From: Oceanospirillum beijerinckii DSM 7166
GTDB lineage: Bacteria > Pseudomonadota > Gammaproteobacteria > Pseudomonadales > Halomonadaceae
Reading direction: 5' to 3'
Length of the DNA stretch: 64,000 nt
Assembly: GCF_000422425.1 (NCBI RefSeq)
Contig: NZ_KE383828.1
Span: 1 to 64,000, forward strand
Under the pieces are notes generated by a model, which was not told where the DNA came from, did not search any database, and saw nothing but the letters and a program-made list of their open reading frames with translations. Below are positions 53,778 to 62,948 of this stretch, piece after piece. Position numbers and translations under genes: made by a program. How positions within the stretch are numbered: the stretch's first letter is position 1; the number at the start of each line of letters is the position of its first letter.

Positions 53778-54010
53778 GACAGGAGTAATATTCGTTTCGG
53801 GAGGGCTGGCAAGGATACTATGTAATACCACTGGAACCAATATACAGGACTGTTAACGTCCTAATTTTCTTAATAGAAATTTGTGGGGAGCCATTATTTG
53901 AATTACAGTAATAAACCACTATCGTATTTTCAGGCACAGAATAAGTCTGGGCCACCAGCTTTAAATTAAAACTTCTGCCTTGTGCGCACTGGCAGTAAAG
54001 GAGAGGCTTT

Positions 54011-56038
54011 ATGCCTGGTTTGCCGCAATTGATTTCCCGACAAGCTGGTCTGTTGATTACCTGTACCAGTCTATCCTTTTTTTATAGCCATCTGGCACAT
54101 GCGACATTAAGTACCGAACAAACCCAGAATCTATCACTGCAAGAGCAAAGGGTGCTGTACTTAAAAACGCAAAATGATATTAAGAACGGTCAGTTTGAAA
54201 CTGCACGCAAGGGTTTAAGAAACTTGGGCGATTATCCCCTAAGGCCCTACCTGCAAGCGCAGTTGATGGGCAAAACCCTCACAGCGTTGCCTGCAAAACA
54301 GATAAAGCAATTCATTGCTGAAAACAGAAAATTACCTGAAGCAGAAAGGTTGCATAAGACCTGGCTCAGCTCTTTAGCAAGCAATGGGCAATGGCAAGAC
54401 TATCAGGAAGCCTATAAGTTATTGCCTGTTCGCAGTAACCGCTATCTGTGTTGGTCTATTCAAGCAAAAGTAGAACTCAAATACGCTAAAAAGCCACTAA
54501 GTAATAAACTCAAACAAGATATTGCAGCAATTTGGCAGCAGGGATCTTCTATGCCAAACAGCTGTAACAGTATTTTTTCCCGTTGGGAAAAAGAGCAGGG
54601 ACTCAGCTCAGATATTGCAGAAACCCGCTTTTGGAATGCTATTGAGGAGCGTAACTTTGAATTAGCCCGTTACGCTCAGAAAAAGATCAGTGACAAGCAA
54701 GCATTAAAAGATGTGGAGCTGTTCTGGCAGGTCAGGAAAAATCCTGGCAAATACCTGAAGACCTCTTATTTCCAAACCGGAAACTCAAACCATAATGTGA
54801 CAGTTAATTATGCGGTGCGCCGTTTCTCCAATAAAGACTTGGCTGTAGCAACTGAAAGCTGGTTAGCTCTGCGGGATCACCTGAAGTTTTCCAGGAACAC
54901 TCGCGATGCGTTGGATCGATATTTATCTATTCGTCTGGCAGCCCGCTTTCACGAGCGGGCAGAAGAGCTGTTAGGTTTATTGGATCCAGAGGATAACAAT
55001 CCGGAAATTACGGAATGGAAGATTCGCCTGGCTATGGAGAAGCAGGACTGGGCACTCGTTAATTCGAGAATTGAAGCGTTACCATCAGGTTTGCGCCATT
55101 CGAGTCGTTGGTCTTACTGGATGGCCGTTGCTCAGCAGCATCTTACCGGGAAACGACAGGATGATATTCTCTATCAGATATCACAAGAGCGAAGTTATTA
55201 CGGCTTTCTGGCTGCAGACTTGCTGGGTATGCCATATAGCATGAACTATGAGCCAGCCAATATTCCTGTAAGTACGAAAAGTTCACTGATGGAAAACCCT
55301 GCCATTCTGCGTATGAAAGAACTGGTTCATCACCAGGAATGGTACAACGCCAGAATGGAGTGGAATCGTCAGTTTCTGCGACTAAACGAGAAACAGCGTC
55401 ATGCAATGGCATATCTGGCCAAAGATTGGCAATGGCACAGTCAAGCCATTATCGGTGCAGCCCAACTGAAAAAGTGGAATGATCTGGATCTGCGTTTTCC
55501 ACTGGAATACCCTGATTTGTATCGCAAGTATACAGAGCGTAGCCAAATCCCGTTCAACTGGGCGCTATCGATTACCCGTAAAGAGAGTGCATTTAACCCT
55601 CTGGCGCAATCAGGTGTTGGCGCAAGAGGGTTAATGCAACTGATGCCAAGAACCGCGAAAGAAACCGCTAACTATATTCAGCAGCGTTATTCAGGCAAGC
55701 GAGATCTATACGAGCCTGCCACAAATATCTCTTTGGGTACTGCTTACCTGGCCAAGATGCGGGATCGCTTTGGTAGTCGCATTTACGCCACAGCGGCATA
55801 TAACGCGGGCCCACATCGAGTGAAGAGATGGCTTCAAGATAGAGGGAATTTACCACTGGATATCTGGATCGAGCTGATTCCATTCAAAGAGACCCGCAAA
55901 TACGTGCAAACAGTGCTGGAGTATGGCGTTGTTTATGACACCTTAGCTAACCTTGAGGCACATCTGATGCTCGACAATGAGCAGCAGATGTTGGCACTGA
56001 ATCAATTAAAGGCAGAGCAGGGTACAGGGGAGTTATAG
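54011..56038 (+). CDS. slt: soluble lytic murein transglycosylase (Slt70-like)
   Basis: A 675-residue periplasmic enzyme with signal peptide (LITCTSLSFFYSHLAHA). A long superhelical domain (about 40-480) precedes the C-terminal SLT domain with WALSITRKESAFNPLAQSGV (catalytic Glu near 525), ARGLMQLMPRTAKETA and TAAYNAGPHRVKRW. It cleaves glycan strands to 1,6-anhydromuropeptides. GGAG precedes the ATG. Confidence 0.93.
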   Translation: MPGLPQLISRQAGLLITCTSLSFFYSHLAHATLSTEQTQNLSLQEQRVLYLKTQNDIKNGQFETARKGLRNLGDYPLRPYLQAQLMGKTLTALPAKQIKQFIAENRKLPEAERLHKTWLSSLASNGQWQDYQEAYKLLPVRSNRYLCWSIQAKVELKYAKKPLSNKLKQDIAAIWQQGSSMPNSCNSIFSRWEKEQGLSSDIAETRFWNAIEERNFELARYAQKKISDKQALKDVELFWQVRKNPGKYLKTSYFQTGNSNHNVTVNYAVRRFSNKDLAVATESWLALRDHLKFSRNTRDALDRYLSIRLAARFHERAEELLGLLDPEDNNPEITEWKIRLAMEKQDWALVNSRIEALPSGLRHSSRWSYWMAVAQQHLTGKRQDDILYQISQERSYYGFLAADLLGMPYSMNYEPANIPVSTKSSLMENPAILRMKELVHHQEWYNARMEWNRQFLRLNEKQRHAMAYLAKDWQWHSQAIIGAAQLKKWNDLDLRFPLEYPDLYRKYTERSQIPFNWALSITRKESAFNPLAQSGVGARGLMQLMPRTAKETANYIQQRYSGKRDLYEPATNISLGTAYLAKMRDRFGSRIYATAAYNAGPHRVKRWLQDRGNLPLDIWIELIPFKETRKYVQTVLEYGVVYDTLANLEAHLMLDNEQQMLALNQLKAEQGTGEL

Positions 56039-56084
56039 CTTTTATTTCACAGCGGCGGGGAATTTTTCTAAGCAATAAGGTCTA

Positions 56085-56118
56085 AAGCCTGGCAACAAAC
56101 ACTGCCGGGCTTTTTTAT
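56085..56118 (+). terminator. intrinsic terminator of slt
   Basis: GCCTGGCA (56087-56094) pairs with TGCCGGGC (56103-56110), followed by TTTTTTATTT. A strong terminator. Confidence 0.85.
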
Positions 56119-56189
56119 TTGGACTCAGCTACTTGTATGCGCAGACTGGAAAATAACATTCCAGATTAAGGTACTTCACAAGGTGATCT

Positions 56190-56846
56190 ATGATCAAATA
56201 TTTGGCAAAGAAAATACTGAATAAATGGGTGAAAAAAAAGGCAAAAGGAGCTCTGCAAAAATCTATACAGAACTACCTGAAAAAGAAATTATGGGATAAG
56301 GACTATTCAAGATCAGCCGGATCGAATCCAGGCTTTCACGACAAATATCAGAAAAAAGCCAATGTGGATTCTGCAAAGAAGGGACTTGGTTTAAGCAGTG
56401 AGGGCCATAAAAAATCAGGTAATCGCCGTTGGCAACCACCTGAAACGGCAAAACCTTATCTCTCTAATATCCGTCAGGCAGAGAAACATCATTGCATGCC
56501 GGAAAATTTGCTGGCACGTTTGATTTATCAGGAATCCCGCTATCGCAAAGACATTATCACTGGTAAAACGGTGAGTTCTGCCGGTGCTGTGGGGATTGCC
56601 CAGATTGTGCCTAAATGGCATCCAGATGTAGATCCGCTAAACCCTGAGCAAAGTATTCACTATGCAGCCAAATATCTCAGTCAACTGAAAAGACAGTTTG
56701 GTGATTGGCCAACAGCATTAGCGGCCTATAACTGGGGGCCTGGTAATGTTAGTAAAGCGCAGAAAAAACATGGCCGTAGCTGGCTTGATAAAGCACCCAG
56801 AGAAACACAAAACTATGTTGGTCAAATCTGGGGGGATGTAGCCTGA
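56190..56846 (+). CDS. small basic lytic transglycosylase
   Basis: A 218-residue protein. The N-terminus is strongly basic and helical (LAKKILNKWVKKKAKGALQK), without a classical signal peptide. Residues about 90-215 form an SLT domain: LLARLIYQESRYRKDI (catalytic Glu near 114), AGAVGIAQIVPKWHPDVDPL and AAYNWGPGNVSKAQKK. It would cleave peptidoglycan; a phage-, plasmid- or secretion-associated origin is possible. The export route is unclear. Confidence 0.85.
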   Translation: MIKYLAKKILNKWVKKKAKGALQKSIQNYLKKKLWDKDYSRSAGSNPGFHDKYQKKANVDSAKKGLGLSSEGHKKSGNRRWQPPETAKPYLSNIRQAEKHHCMPENLLARLIYQESRYRKDIITGKTVSSAGAVGIAQIVPKWHPDVDPLNPEQSIHYAAKYLSQLKRQFGDWPTALAAYNWGPGNVSKAQKKHGRSWLDKAPRETQNYVGQIWGDVA

Positions 56847-57397
56847 CGCATATCATTTTGAAAATTAAGTCATACAGCTTCAACGGTAGCTAAGGATATA
56901 TAGATCCAACTCTGTTATCAAAAAAACAGCATAATGTATATTATGTTAAATAGCATAATAAGCATCGTAAGTCATTTATCTATTGTGGAAGTTCAGGTTC
57001 AGCCTCTAACCCGCACTCAAAGCTCTTACTCTCAGCGCTAATATTTCAATACAAGAATTCTATGCTATGCAACCCGTACCTTGAGCCAAATCACTGAAAT
57101 CTTAACTACACTTAAGCGAACCAGGAAGCATAACCTGCGTAAGATCACAAAACGATGACATAAAACAATATGTGATACATGGCTTCCATTTTCAAATCTT
57201 GTTATGTATCATTTGGCCTACATCGCAGGAAACCTGATTATTACAGCCTGCAGTTTGTGTATCCAATTTATGCAGACACCCCTGCTATTCCTGTTTACTG
57301 CCGTTTGGTTAGGGGTACGATACAAAAAAGCATCACATGCCTTCGTTTTTAGTGACATGGTGATGTGACCAATAACAAATGATCGGAGAGCAAAAGT
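56847..57397. other. 551-base region upstream of the paa operon
   Basis: No gene. CATAAT/ATTATG (56930-56945) and TGATACAT/ATGTATCA (57173-57180, 57204-57211) are inverted repeats that could bind regulators of the paa operon. No PaaR-type site was recognised with confidence. CGGAGA precedes the paaA ATG. Confidence 0.45.
57173..57211. promoter_or_regulatory. inverted repeat upstream of paaA
   Basis: Perfect arms TGATACAT (57173-57180) and ATGTATCA (57204-57211), 31 bases between starts, about 190 bases before paaA. A regulator operator is possible; the protein is unknown. Confidence 0.35.
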
Positions 57398-58333
57398 ATG
57401 ACGCCTGAAGAAAATTTCATGCGGAAGATCGAAGCGGAAGAAAAGATCGAGCCAAAAGACTGGATGCCCGATACTTATCGTAAGAACCTGATTCGTCAGA
57501 TCTCTCAGCACGCTCACTCTGAAGTGATTGGCATGCAGCCAGAAGGTAACTACATCACTCGTGCGCCTTCTCTGCGTCGTAAAGCGGTACTGATCTCTAA
57601 AGTTCAGGATGAAGCCGGTCATGGGCTTTACCTGTACAGTGCTGCTGAAACACTGGGTATTTCTCGTTCCGAGATGATCGAAGCGCTGCAAAGCGGTAAG
57701 GCGAAGTACTCTTCTATCTTTAACTACCCTGTGCTGACCTGGGCAGATATCGCTGCAATAGGTTGGCTGGTAGACGGTGCAGCTATTGTGAACCAGGTGT
57801 CACTGCAGCGTACCTCTTATGGTCCCTACTCCCGCGGCATGATCCGTATCTGTAAGGAAGAATCTTTCCACCAGCGTCAGGGCTACGAAGCGATGCTGGC
57901 ACTGGCTAAAGGTTCTCCAGATCAGAAAGCGATGGCTCAGGATGCACTGAACCGTTTCTACTGGCCTGCACTGATGATGTTTGGTCCACACGATTCTGAG
58001 TCTGCTCACTCCCAGAAATCTATGGAGTGGAAGATCAAGCGTGAGACTAACGACGATCTGCGTCAGAAGTTTATCGACCAGACTGTACCTCAAATTGAAG
58101 TACTGGGTCTTGAGCATCCTGATAAAGCGCTTAAGTGGAATGAAGAACGTGGTCACTACGACAGCTCTGATCTGAACTGGGATGAGTTCTGGAGTGTGAT
58201 TGCCGGTAACGGCCACTGCAACCGTCAGCGTTTAGAGCACCATATTGCCGCTCACGATGAAGGTGAATGGGTTCGTGATGCGATCACTGCATACAATGAA
58301 AAGAAAAAAGCAAAACAAGCTAAAGCTGCGTAA
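57398..58333 (+). CDS. paaA: 1,2-phenylacetyl-CoA epoxidase subunit A
   Basis: A 311-residue diiron subunit: [19 protein letters not shown] start, [19 protein letters not shown] (metal ligands) and [17 protein letters not shown] (EExxH). It forms the catalytic core with PaaC and epoxidises phenylacetyl-CoA, the first ring-attack step of the aerobic hybrid pathway. It is the first gene of paaABCDE. Codons are strongly biased to CTG (Leu) and CGT (Arg), suggesting high expression. Confidence 0.96.
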   Translation: MTPEENFMRKIEAEEKIEPKDWMPDTYRKNLIRQISQHAHSEVIGMQPEGNYITRAPSLRRKAVLISKVQDEAGHGLYLYSAAETLGISRSEMIEALQSGKAKYSSIFNYPVLTWADIAAIGWLVDGAAIVNQVSLQRTSYGPYSRGMIRICKEESFHQRQGYEAMLALAKGSPDQKAMAQDALNRFYWPALMMFGPHDSESAHSQKSMEWKIKRETNDDLRQKFIDQTVPQIEVLGLEHPDKALKWNEERGHYDSSDLNWDEFWSVIAGNGHCNRQRLEHHIAAHDEGEWVRDAITAYNEKKKAKQAKAA

Positions 58334-58344
58334 GGGGATCTGAC

Positions 58345-58635
58345 ATGTCTGTAACAGAAAAACTGGAATTATTTGAAGTATTTGTACGCTCCAAGCGTGG
58401 CCTTGACCACAAACATGTTGGTAGCCTGCACGCTGAAGATCACGAGCAAGCACTGGAATACGCTCGTGACTGCTACACCCGTCGTAGCGAAGGCGTAAGC
58501 ATCTGGGTTGTTAAGTCTGCGGATATCTGTGCTTCTCAGGAAGATGATGCGGATTGCTTCTACGATCCAAACGATGACAAACCATACCGTCATGCGACTT
58601 ACTACGTCCTGCCTGATCCAGTAAACAACATGTAA
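58345..58635 (+). CDS. paaB: 1,2-phenylacetyl-CoA epoxidase subunit B
   Basis: A 96-residue subunit with KLELFEVFVRSKRGLDHKHV and a charged C-terminus. It is needed for the PaaABCE multicomponent oxygenase, bridging the catalytic core and the reductase. It starts 11 bases after paaA. It shares the codon bias of the operon. Confidence 0.94.
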   Translation: MSVTEKLELFEVFVRSKRGLDHKHVGSLHAEDHEQALEYARDCYTRRSEGVSIWVVKSADICASQEDDADCFYDPNDDKPYRHATYYVLPDPVNNM

Positions 58636-58662
58636 TCCGGATTTGGTGAGGAGAGATTAAGA

Positions 58663-59427
58663 ATGAGTGATGCAATTAAAGCCGCTACGCTGGAATACGC
58701 GACCCGTCTGGGTGATGACTCTGTAGTACTGGGTCACCGTATTTCCGAGTGGATCAGCTACGGTCCTTTCCTGGAAGAAGATATTGCCTACGGCAACGTT
58801 TCTCTGGATTACATCGGTCGTGCACGTATGTTCTACACCTACGCTGCTGAACTGGCTGATGACGGTCGTGATGAAGACGATTTCGCTTACATGCGTAATG
58901 ATCGTGAATATCGCAACCTGCTGTTATTTGAAATGCCGAAAGGTGACTTCGCCTACTCTCAGGTACGTCAGCTGTTTGCAGATGTTTACTACACTGTACT
59001 GCTGCCTGAGCTGCTGCAATCCAAAGACGAAACACTGTCTGCAATTGCTGCTAAAGCGATTAAAGAAACCAAGTACCACCTGCGTCGTAGCCGTGATTGG
59101 GTTCTGCGTTTGGGTGATGGTACTGAAGAAAGTCATAAGCGTACTCAGAAAGCCGTTGATGCTCTGTGGGGCTACACTCACGAGCTGTTCGATATGGACG
59201 CCACTGAGCAACTGCTGGCTGACGAAGGTATCGGCGTAGACGTTTCTAAACTGCGTGATGCCTGGTTACAGCGTGTTACTGAGATTCTGACTGAAGCGAC
59301 CCTGACTGTTCCGGAAGATTCCTGGGAAGTCAAAGGTGGTCGTATCGGTTACCACACTGAAAATCTGGGCCATATGCTGACTGAGATGCAGATCGTTCAC
59401 CGCTCTCATCCTGGTTGCAAGTGGTAA
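58663..59427 (+). CDS. paaC: 1,2-phenylacetyl-CoA epoxidase subunit C
   Basis: A 254-residue ferritin-like subunit (structural, non-catalytic partner of PaaA). It has LGHRISEWISYGPFLEEDIA, DFAYMRNDREYRNLLLFEMP and IKETKYHLRRSRDWVLRLGD. With PaaA it forms the heterodimeric core. GAGGAGAG precedes the ATG. Confidence 0.94.
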   Translation: MSDAIKAATLEYATRLGDDSVVLGHRISEWISYGPFLEEDIAYGNVSLDYIGRARMFYTYAAELADDGRDEDDFAYMRNDREYRNLLLFEMPKGDFAYSQVRQLFADVYYTVLLPELLQSKDETLSAIAAKAIKETKYHLRRSRDWVLRLGDGTEESHKRTQKAVDALWGYTHELFDMDATEQLLADEGIGVDVSKLRDAWLQRVTEILTEATLTVPEDSWEVKGGRIGYHTENLGHMLTEMQIVHRSHPGCKW

Positions 59428-59458
59428 TCCCCGGTTAACGATTAAGTGGTAAATCGCT

Positions 59459-59998
59459 ATGAATGAAATCTCACTGATGCCAGTCGAGGAGTATGAGCGT
59501 CTACAGCAGCGCAGCGCTGAAGATGTGAAGGAACTCTGGGATATTCTCGACGAAGTTAAGGATCCTGAAGTACCCGTGCTGACGATCTGGGATCTGGGGA
59601 TCTTGCGCGATGTCCAACGTCAGGATGGTCAGATCGTAGTTACGATCACCCCGACCTACTCTGGCTGCCCGGCGATGGACAATATCACCAGCGATGTTAA
59701 GCAGGCACTGGGTAATGCGGGTTATACCGATGTAAAGGTACAAACCAAACTGGCCCCTGCCTGGAGCTCTGAATGGATGTCGAGCAATGGCCGTAAAAAA
59801 TTAAGAGATTACGGTATTGCCCCACCAGAAGATGCTGAGCTGGATGAAGACGGTTTAACACCGGATGCCCACGCGCAATGTCCACATTGCAGTTCCCGGA
59901 ATACTCGCCGGGTCAGTGAGTTTGGCTCTACGGCCTGTAAGGCCCTGTTCCAGTGCAATGACTGTAACGAGCCATTCGACTATTTCAAAAAGATCTAA
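59459..59998 (+). CDS. paaD: PaaD, maturation factor for phenylacetyl-CoA epoxidase
   Basis: A 179-residue protein with a MIP18/SufT-like N-terminal domain (DEVKDPEVPVLTIWDLGILR, then TYSGCPAMDNI) and a C-terminal four-cysteine zinc ribbon (CPHCSS...CNDC). It is required for in vivo activity, probably in Fe-S cluster assembly of PaaE. Confidence 0.93.
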   Translation: MNEISLMPVEEYERLQQRSAEDVKELWDILDEVKDPEVPVLTIWDLGILRDVQRQDGQIVVTITPTYSGCPAMDNITSDVKQALGNAGYTDVKVQTKLAPAWSSEWMSSNGRKKLRDYGIAPPEDAELDEDGLTPDAHAQCPHCSSRNTRRVSEFGSTACKALFQCNDCNEPFDYFKKI

Positions 59999-60076
59999 GC
60001 CTCAGAGTTTCAGAGTATTAGATTCAGCAGAGCCGGGCTGAAAGGTCCGGTTCGTAATGGATATAAAGGTGAAGCA

Positions 60077-61174
60077 ATGTCTGACACCAATTTTTACACG
60101 CTGAAAATTGCTGATGTTCAGCCAGAAACCGATACCGCGATCTGTGTCAGTTTCGCAGTTCCTGATGAACTGAAAGACAAGTTTAATTTTATTCAGGGTC
60201 AGTTTCTGACTCTGCGCGCCATGATTGATGGCGAAGATGTACGTCGCTCCTACTCTATCTGCTCTGGCGTGACAGACGGCCATATGCGTGTGGGTATTAA
60301 GCGTGTTGACGGTGGTAAGTTCTCTAACTACGCCAACGACGAGTTCAAACCGGGTATGTCCGTTGAAGTGATGCCACCTCAGGGTAGCTTCTACACCGAA
60401 CTGAACGCCGACAACGCTAAGAACTACATGTGCATCGCTGCTGGCTCCGGTATCACACCAATGATTTCTATTATGAAATCTGTGCTGGATATCGAACCAA
60501 ACAGCACCGTAACTCTGATCTACGGTAACCAGCGTAGTAACACGGTGATGTTCAAAGATGAGCTGAACTTCGTCAAAAACCGTTATATGAGCCGCTTCCA
60601 GTGGATCAATATCATGGATTACGAAGATCAGGGTGCTGACCTGCTGAATGGTCGTATTGATAACAAGAAAGGCTACCAGCTGCAAAAGAGCGGCCTGATT
60701 GATATCAAGAACACCGACGAAGCTTTCATCTGTGGCCCTGAAGCTATGATGTCTGAAGTATCCCGCGGCTTCCGTATGGAAGGTCTGAGCGATGATCAGA
60801 TTCACTACGAACTCTTCTCCAGTTCCTCCGCTGATTCTGAAGAAGCACTGAAACGTGCTCAACAGCGTATTGCTGAATACGGTGAAGAGAAAACCAGCAA
60901 AGTAACCGTTATCGCGGATGGTCGTGCGGTATCTTTCGATCTGGCTACAGTGGGTGAAAATATCCTGGATGCGGGTATCGAAAACGGTATGGATCTGCCT
61001 TACTCCTGTAAAGGCGGTGTGTGTTCTACCTGTAAGTGTAAGCTGACCAAAGGCCAGGTTGAGATGGATATCTCTCACGGTCTGGAGCAACACGAAATCG
61101 ATGCGGGTTATGTTCTGAGCTGTCAGGCGCATCCAATCACTGACGAAGTGGTTCTGGACTTCGATCAGCGTTAA
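60077..61174 (+). CDS. paaE: 1,2-phenylacetyl-CoA epoxidase reductase subunit E
   Basis: A 365-residue reductase: FAD site RRSYSICSGVTDG, NAD(P) site CIAAGSGITPMISIMKSVLD, and a C-terminal plant-type 2Fe-2S domain (CKGGVCSTCKCKLTKG...LSCQAHP). It moves electrons from NADPH to the PaaAC diiron centre. It is the last gene of paaABCDE in this window and is followed by a terminator. Confidence 0.95.
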   Translation: MSDTNFYTLKIADVQPETDTAICVSFAVPDELKDKFNFIQGQFLTLRAMIDGEDVRRSYSICSGVTDGHMRVGIKRVDGGKFSNYANDEFKPGMSVEVMPPQGSFYTELNADNAKNYMCIAAGSGITPMISIMKSVLDIEPNSTVTLIYGNQRSNTVMFKDELNFVKNRYMSRFQWINIMDYEDQGADLLNGRIDNKKGYQLQKSGLIDIKNTDEAFICGPEAMMSEVSRGFRMEGLSDDQIHYELFSSSSADSEEALKRAQQRIAEYGEEKTSKVTVIADGRAVSFDLATVGENILDAGIENGMDLPYSCKGGVCSTCKCKLTKGQVEMDISHGLEQHEIDAGYVLSCQAHPITDEVVLDFDQR

Positions 61175-61583
61175 TCGTCGCGCAGCACTCAGGCAATTCC
61201 CCCTTTTTGTCTGAGTGCTGATTTTCCAACCAGGAAGCTGGATATCTGCCGTCGCACTCTACCTGTCTTTCTTTTTCTCTTTTCACGCTTTTGATACCTT
61301 CCCTAAGCCTCACCCATTCTCTTGCCCTATGCACTTTAGATATCTTTAACCCGTTGTTATTTTTGAATAAATAACCTTGTGTTCACATCTATTTATCCGA
61401 CAAAAAGCTTCGTGTAATAGCGTGTAATAGCGTCGTCTAAAACTTTCGACCACAATAGAAGTATTGAATATACACAGTAAATAATCGGTGTATTAAATCG
61501 TATCCAGGGAGGATAAATAGCATCTTTTTACCTCTTGTCAGCATAAAAACAGAGGTACTTAAGGTTGTAGAGAGGTCATTAGC
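61175..61583. other. 409-base gap with terminator and short tandem repeat
   Basis: It holds the paa terminator and an 11-base tandem duplication CGTGTAATAG/CGTGTAATAG (61411-61430). The rest is AT-rich with no gene. A promoter for the gene at 61584 is expected in 61440-61560. Confidence 0.45.
61183..61225 (+). terminator. intrinsic terminator of the paa operon
   Basis: CAGCACTCAG (61183-61192) pairs with CTGAGTGCTG (61211-61220), followed by ATTTT. It is nine bases after the paaE stop. Confidence 0.78.
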
Positions 61584-62072
61584 ATGAACCCTATTAATCA
61601 AAGTCTATTGCAGATTTCTGTAGAAAATCACAGTGAACCGAGTATCCAGGGTCCAAGCCAATTAACCTGTGCCATTCTGGACTTTGATGGTGGTTATTTA
61701 AGAGATGGATCTGATGCCACGGATACTTGTCTGCCTGCCCCCTACGACAACAATACACCGAAGGCCTCATGGTATTTGCAACCTGACACCGATGTATTGG
61801 AAACTTCACTGACAATTGTAATTTTCAGTACAGATAATCCCGACTTTCCCGCCTGCCCAATTAAAGTTAATGCCAAAGATGTGCTGCGTTGGAGTCAAAA
61901 CGTAGAGCAGAACTGTTTACCAGAAGAAAGAACCAAAACGTTACAGCTTAAAGCTTCGGCCAGCAACAATGACTATCAGGTTTATCATCAGGGTCGCTAC
62001 ACTATCTTAGGCCACGCCTCTATCGGCGACTGCGGACCCGTCTATACCATCACTGCAGGGCTGTCGCACTAA
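61584..62072 (+). CDS. unrecognised 162-residue protein
   Basis: A 162-residue acidic protein with five cysteines and no signal peptide or membrane segment. It begins MNPINQSLLQISVENHSEPS, contains DATDTCLPAPYD and ASWYLQPDTDVL, and ends in a strand-like YQVYHQGRYTILGHASIGDC. I do not recognise a family. The beta-rich pattern might suit a binding or lectin-like fold, but no function is claimed. The neighbours (paa operon, DM13 protein) do not suggest a role. Confidence 0.6.
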   Translation: MNPINQSLLQISVENHSEPSIQGPSQLTCAILDFDGGYLRDGSDATDTCLPAPYDNNTPKASWYLQPDTDVLETSLTIVIFSTDNPDFPACPIKVNAKDVLRWSQNVEQNCLPEERTKTLQLKASASNNDYQVYHQGRYTILGHASIGDCGPVYTITAGLSH

Positions 62073-62294
62073 AACAAGAGCGCACAAAGAAATTCGAAAA
62101 AGCCCATGACTTTCCGGTTCAGCTATTTATTAATAATCTCGACAAGGTAAAGTAGATTCAGGGGAGATACCCGGCTAGCTGCTTTACCTGCTTTTCTATC
62201 TTTTCTGAGACTGTGATAAAGACAACAGATTTCACGGAAGCTTTAGTTCAGAATCCCCATCTCATTGAGCTATCAACATTATTCAGGATCTTTT

Positions 62295-62765
62295 ATGAAT
62301 AGGATTGTTTTTCTTGTTATCTCTCACTGCGTGATGATCGCCATCGGTTTTGCTGGTGGCATTTATGCTTTACCTATCCTTACAGCTCCACCCGCACCTA
62401 CTACGTCTGAGGTGCAAATGCTGAATCAGAATGCAATCTTTACAGCGAAGTTCCGTCGTGACTTACAAGGCAGTGATGCGCTTCACTGGGGGGACGGTCA
62501 GGTCTCCATCGGTAAAGATACGATCTCTCTTATGGGAGAGCTGGCTCCTGGTCCTGACTATAAGCTGTATCTATCGCCTGATCATGTTGAAGCTGAAGCA
62601 GACTTTCTTCGGTTGAAAAGCAGGATGGTTAAAGTAGCCGATATTAACACCTTTGATAACTTCATTGTTACAGTGCCAGCAAGTATTGATCCGACTCGTT
62701 ACACCAGTGTGATTATCTGGTGTGAAACCTTTGAAGAATTTATTACGTCAGCAAAATATCAATAG
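62295..62765 (+). CDS. DM13-domain protein
   Basis: About 156 residues. ATG at 62295 gives MNRIVFLVISHCVMIAIGFA, a membrane anchor or signal. The C-terminal part (AKFRRDLQGSDALHWGDGQV, PGPDYKLYLSPDHVEAEADF and TSVIIWCETFEEFITSAKY) matches the DM13 domain, thought to bind an electron-transfer cofactor or small molecule. The conserved Cys in IIWCETF is present. It is probably envelope-associated. The function is unknown. Confidence 0.82.
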   Translation: MNRIVFLVISHCVMIAIGFAGGIYALPILTAPPAPTTSEVQMLNQNAIFTAKFRRDLQGSDALHWGDGQVSIGKDTISLMGELAPGPDYKLYLSPDHVEAEADFLRLKSRMVKVADINTFDNFIVTVPASIDPTRYTSVIIWCETFEEFITSAKYQ

Positions 62766-62948
62766 TCGCTGCCAGATATATTTCCCCTAAAGCCTGCGTA
62801 AAGCCACTCCCTGTCAGCTGTCCTTTGGTGCCAAAGTCGTATCTTGACAGGACAGCAGGCAAGAGAGCCATCAAATATCCAGTTCAATCTTTGACCCTGT
62901 TTTTATGGCATGCAACGATAGATTACAAAATAGCTATTGAGGCCCAGA

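Noticed and set aside
57800-58216. 138-codon frame opposite paaA
   Set aside because: An antisense shadow of paaA produced by codon bias.
60002-61132. 376-codon frame opposite paaE
   Set aside because: It is the antisense shadow of the strongly biased paaE gene, which is clearly the real one.
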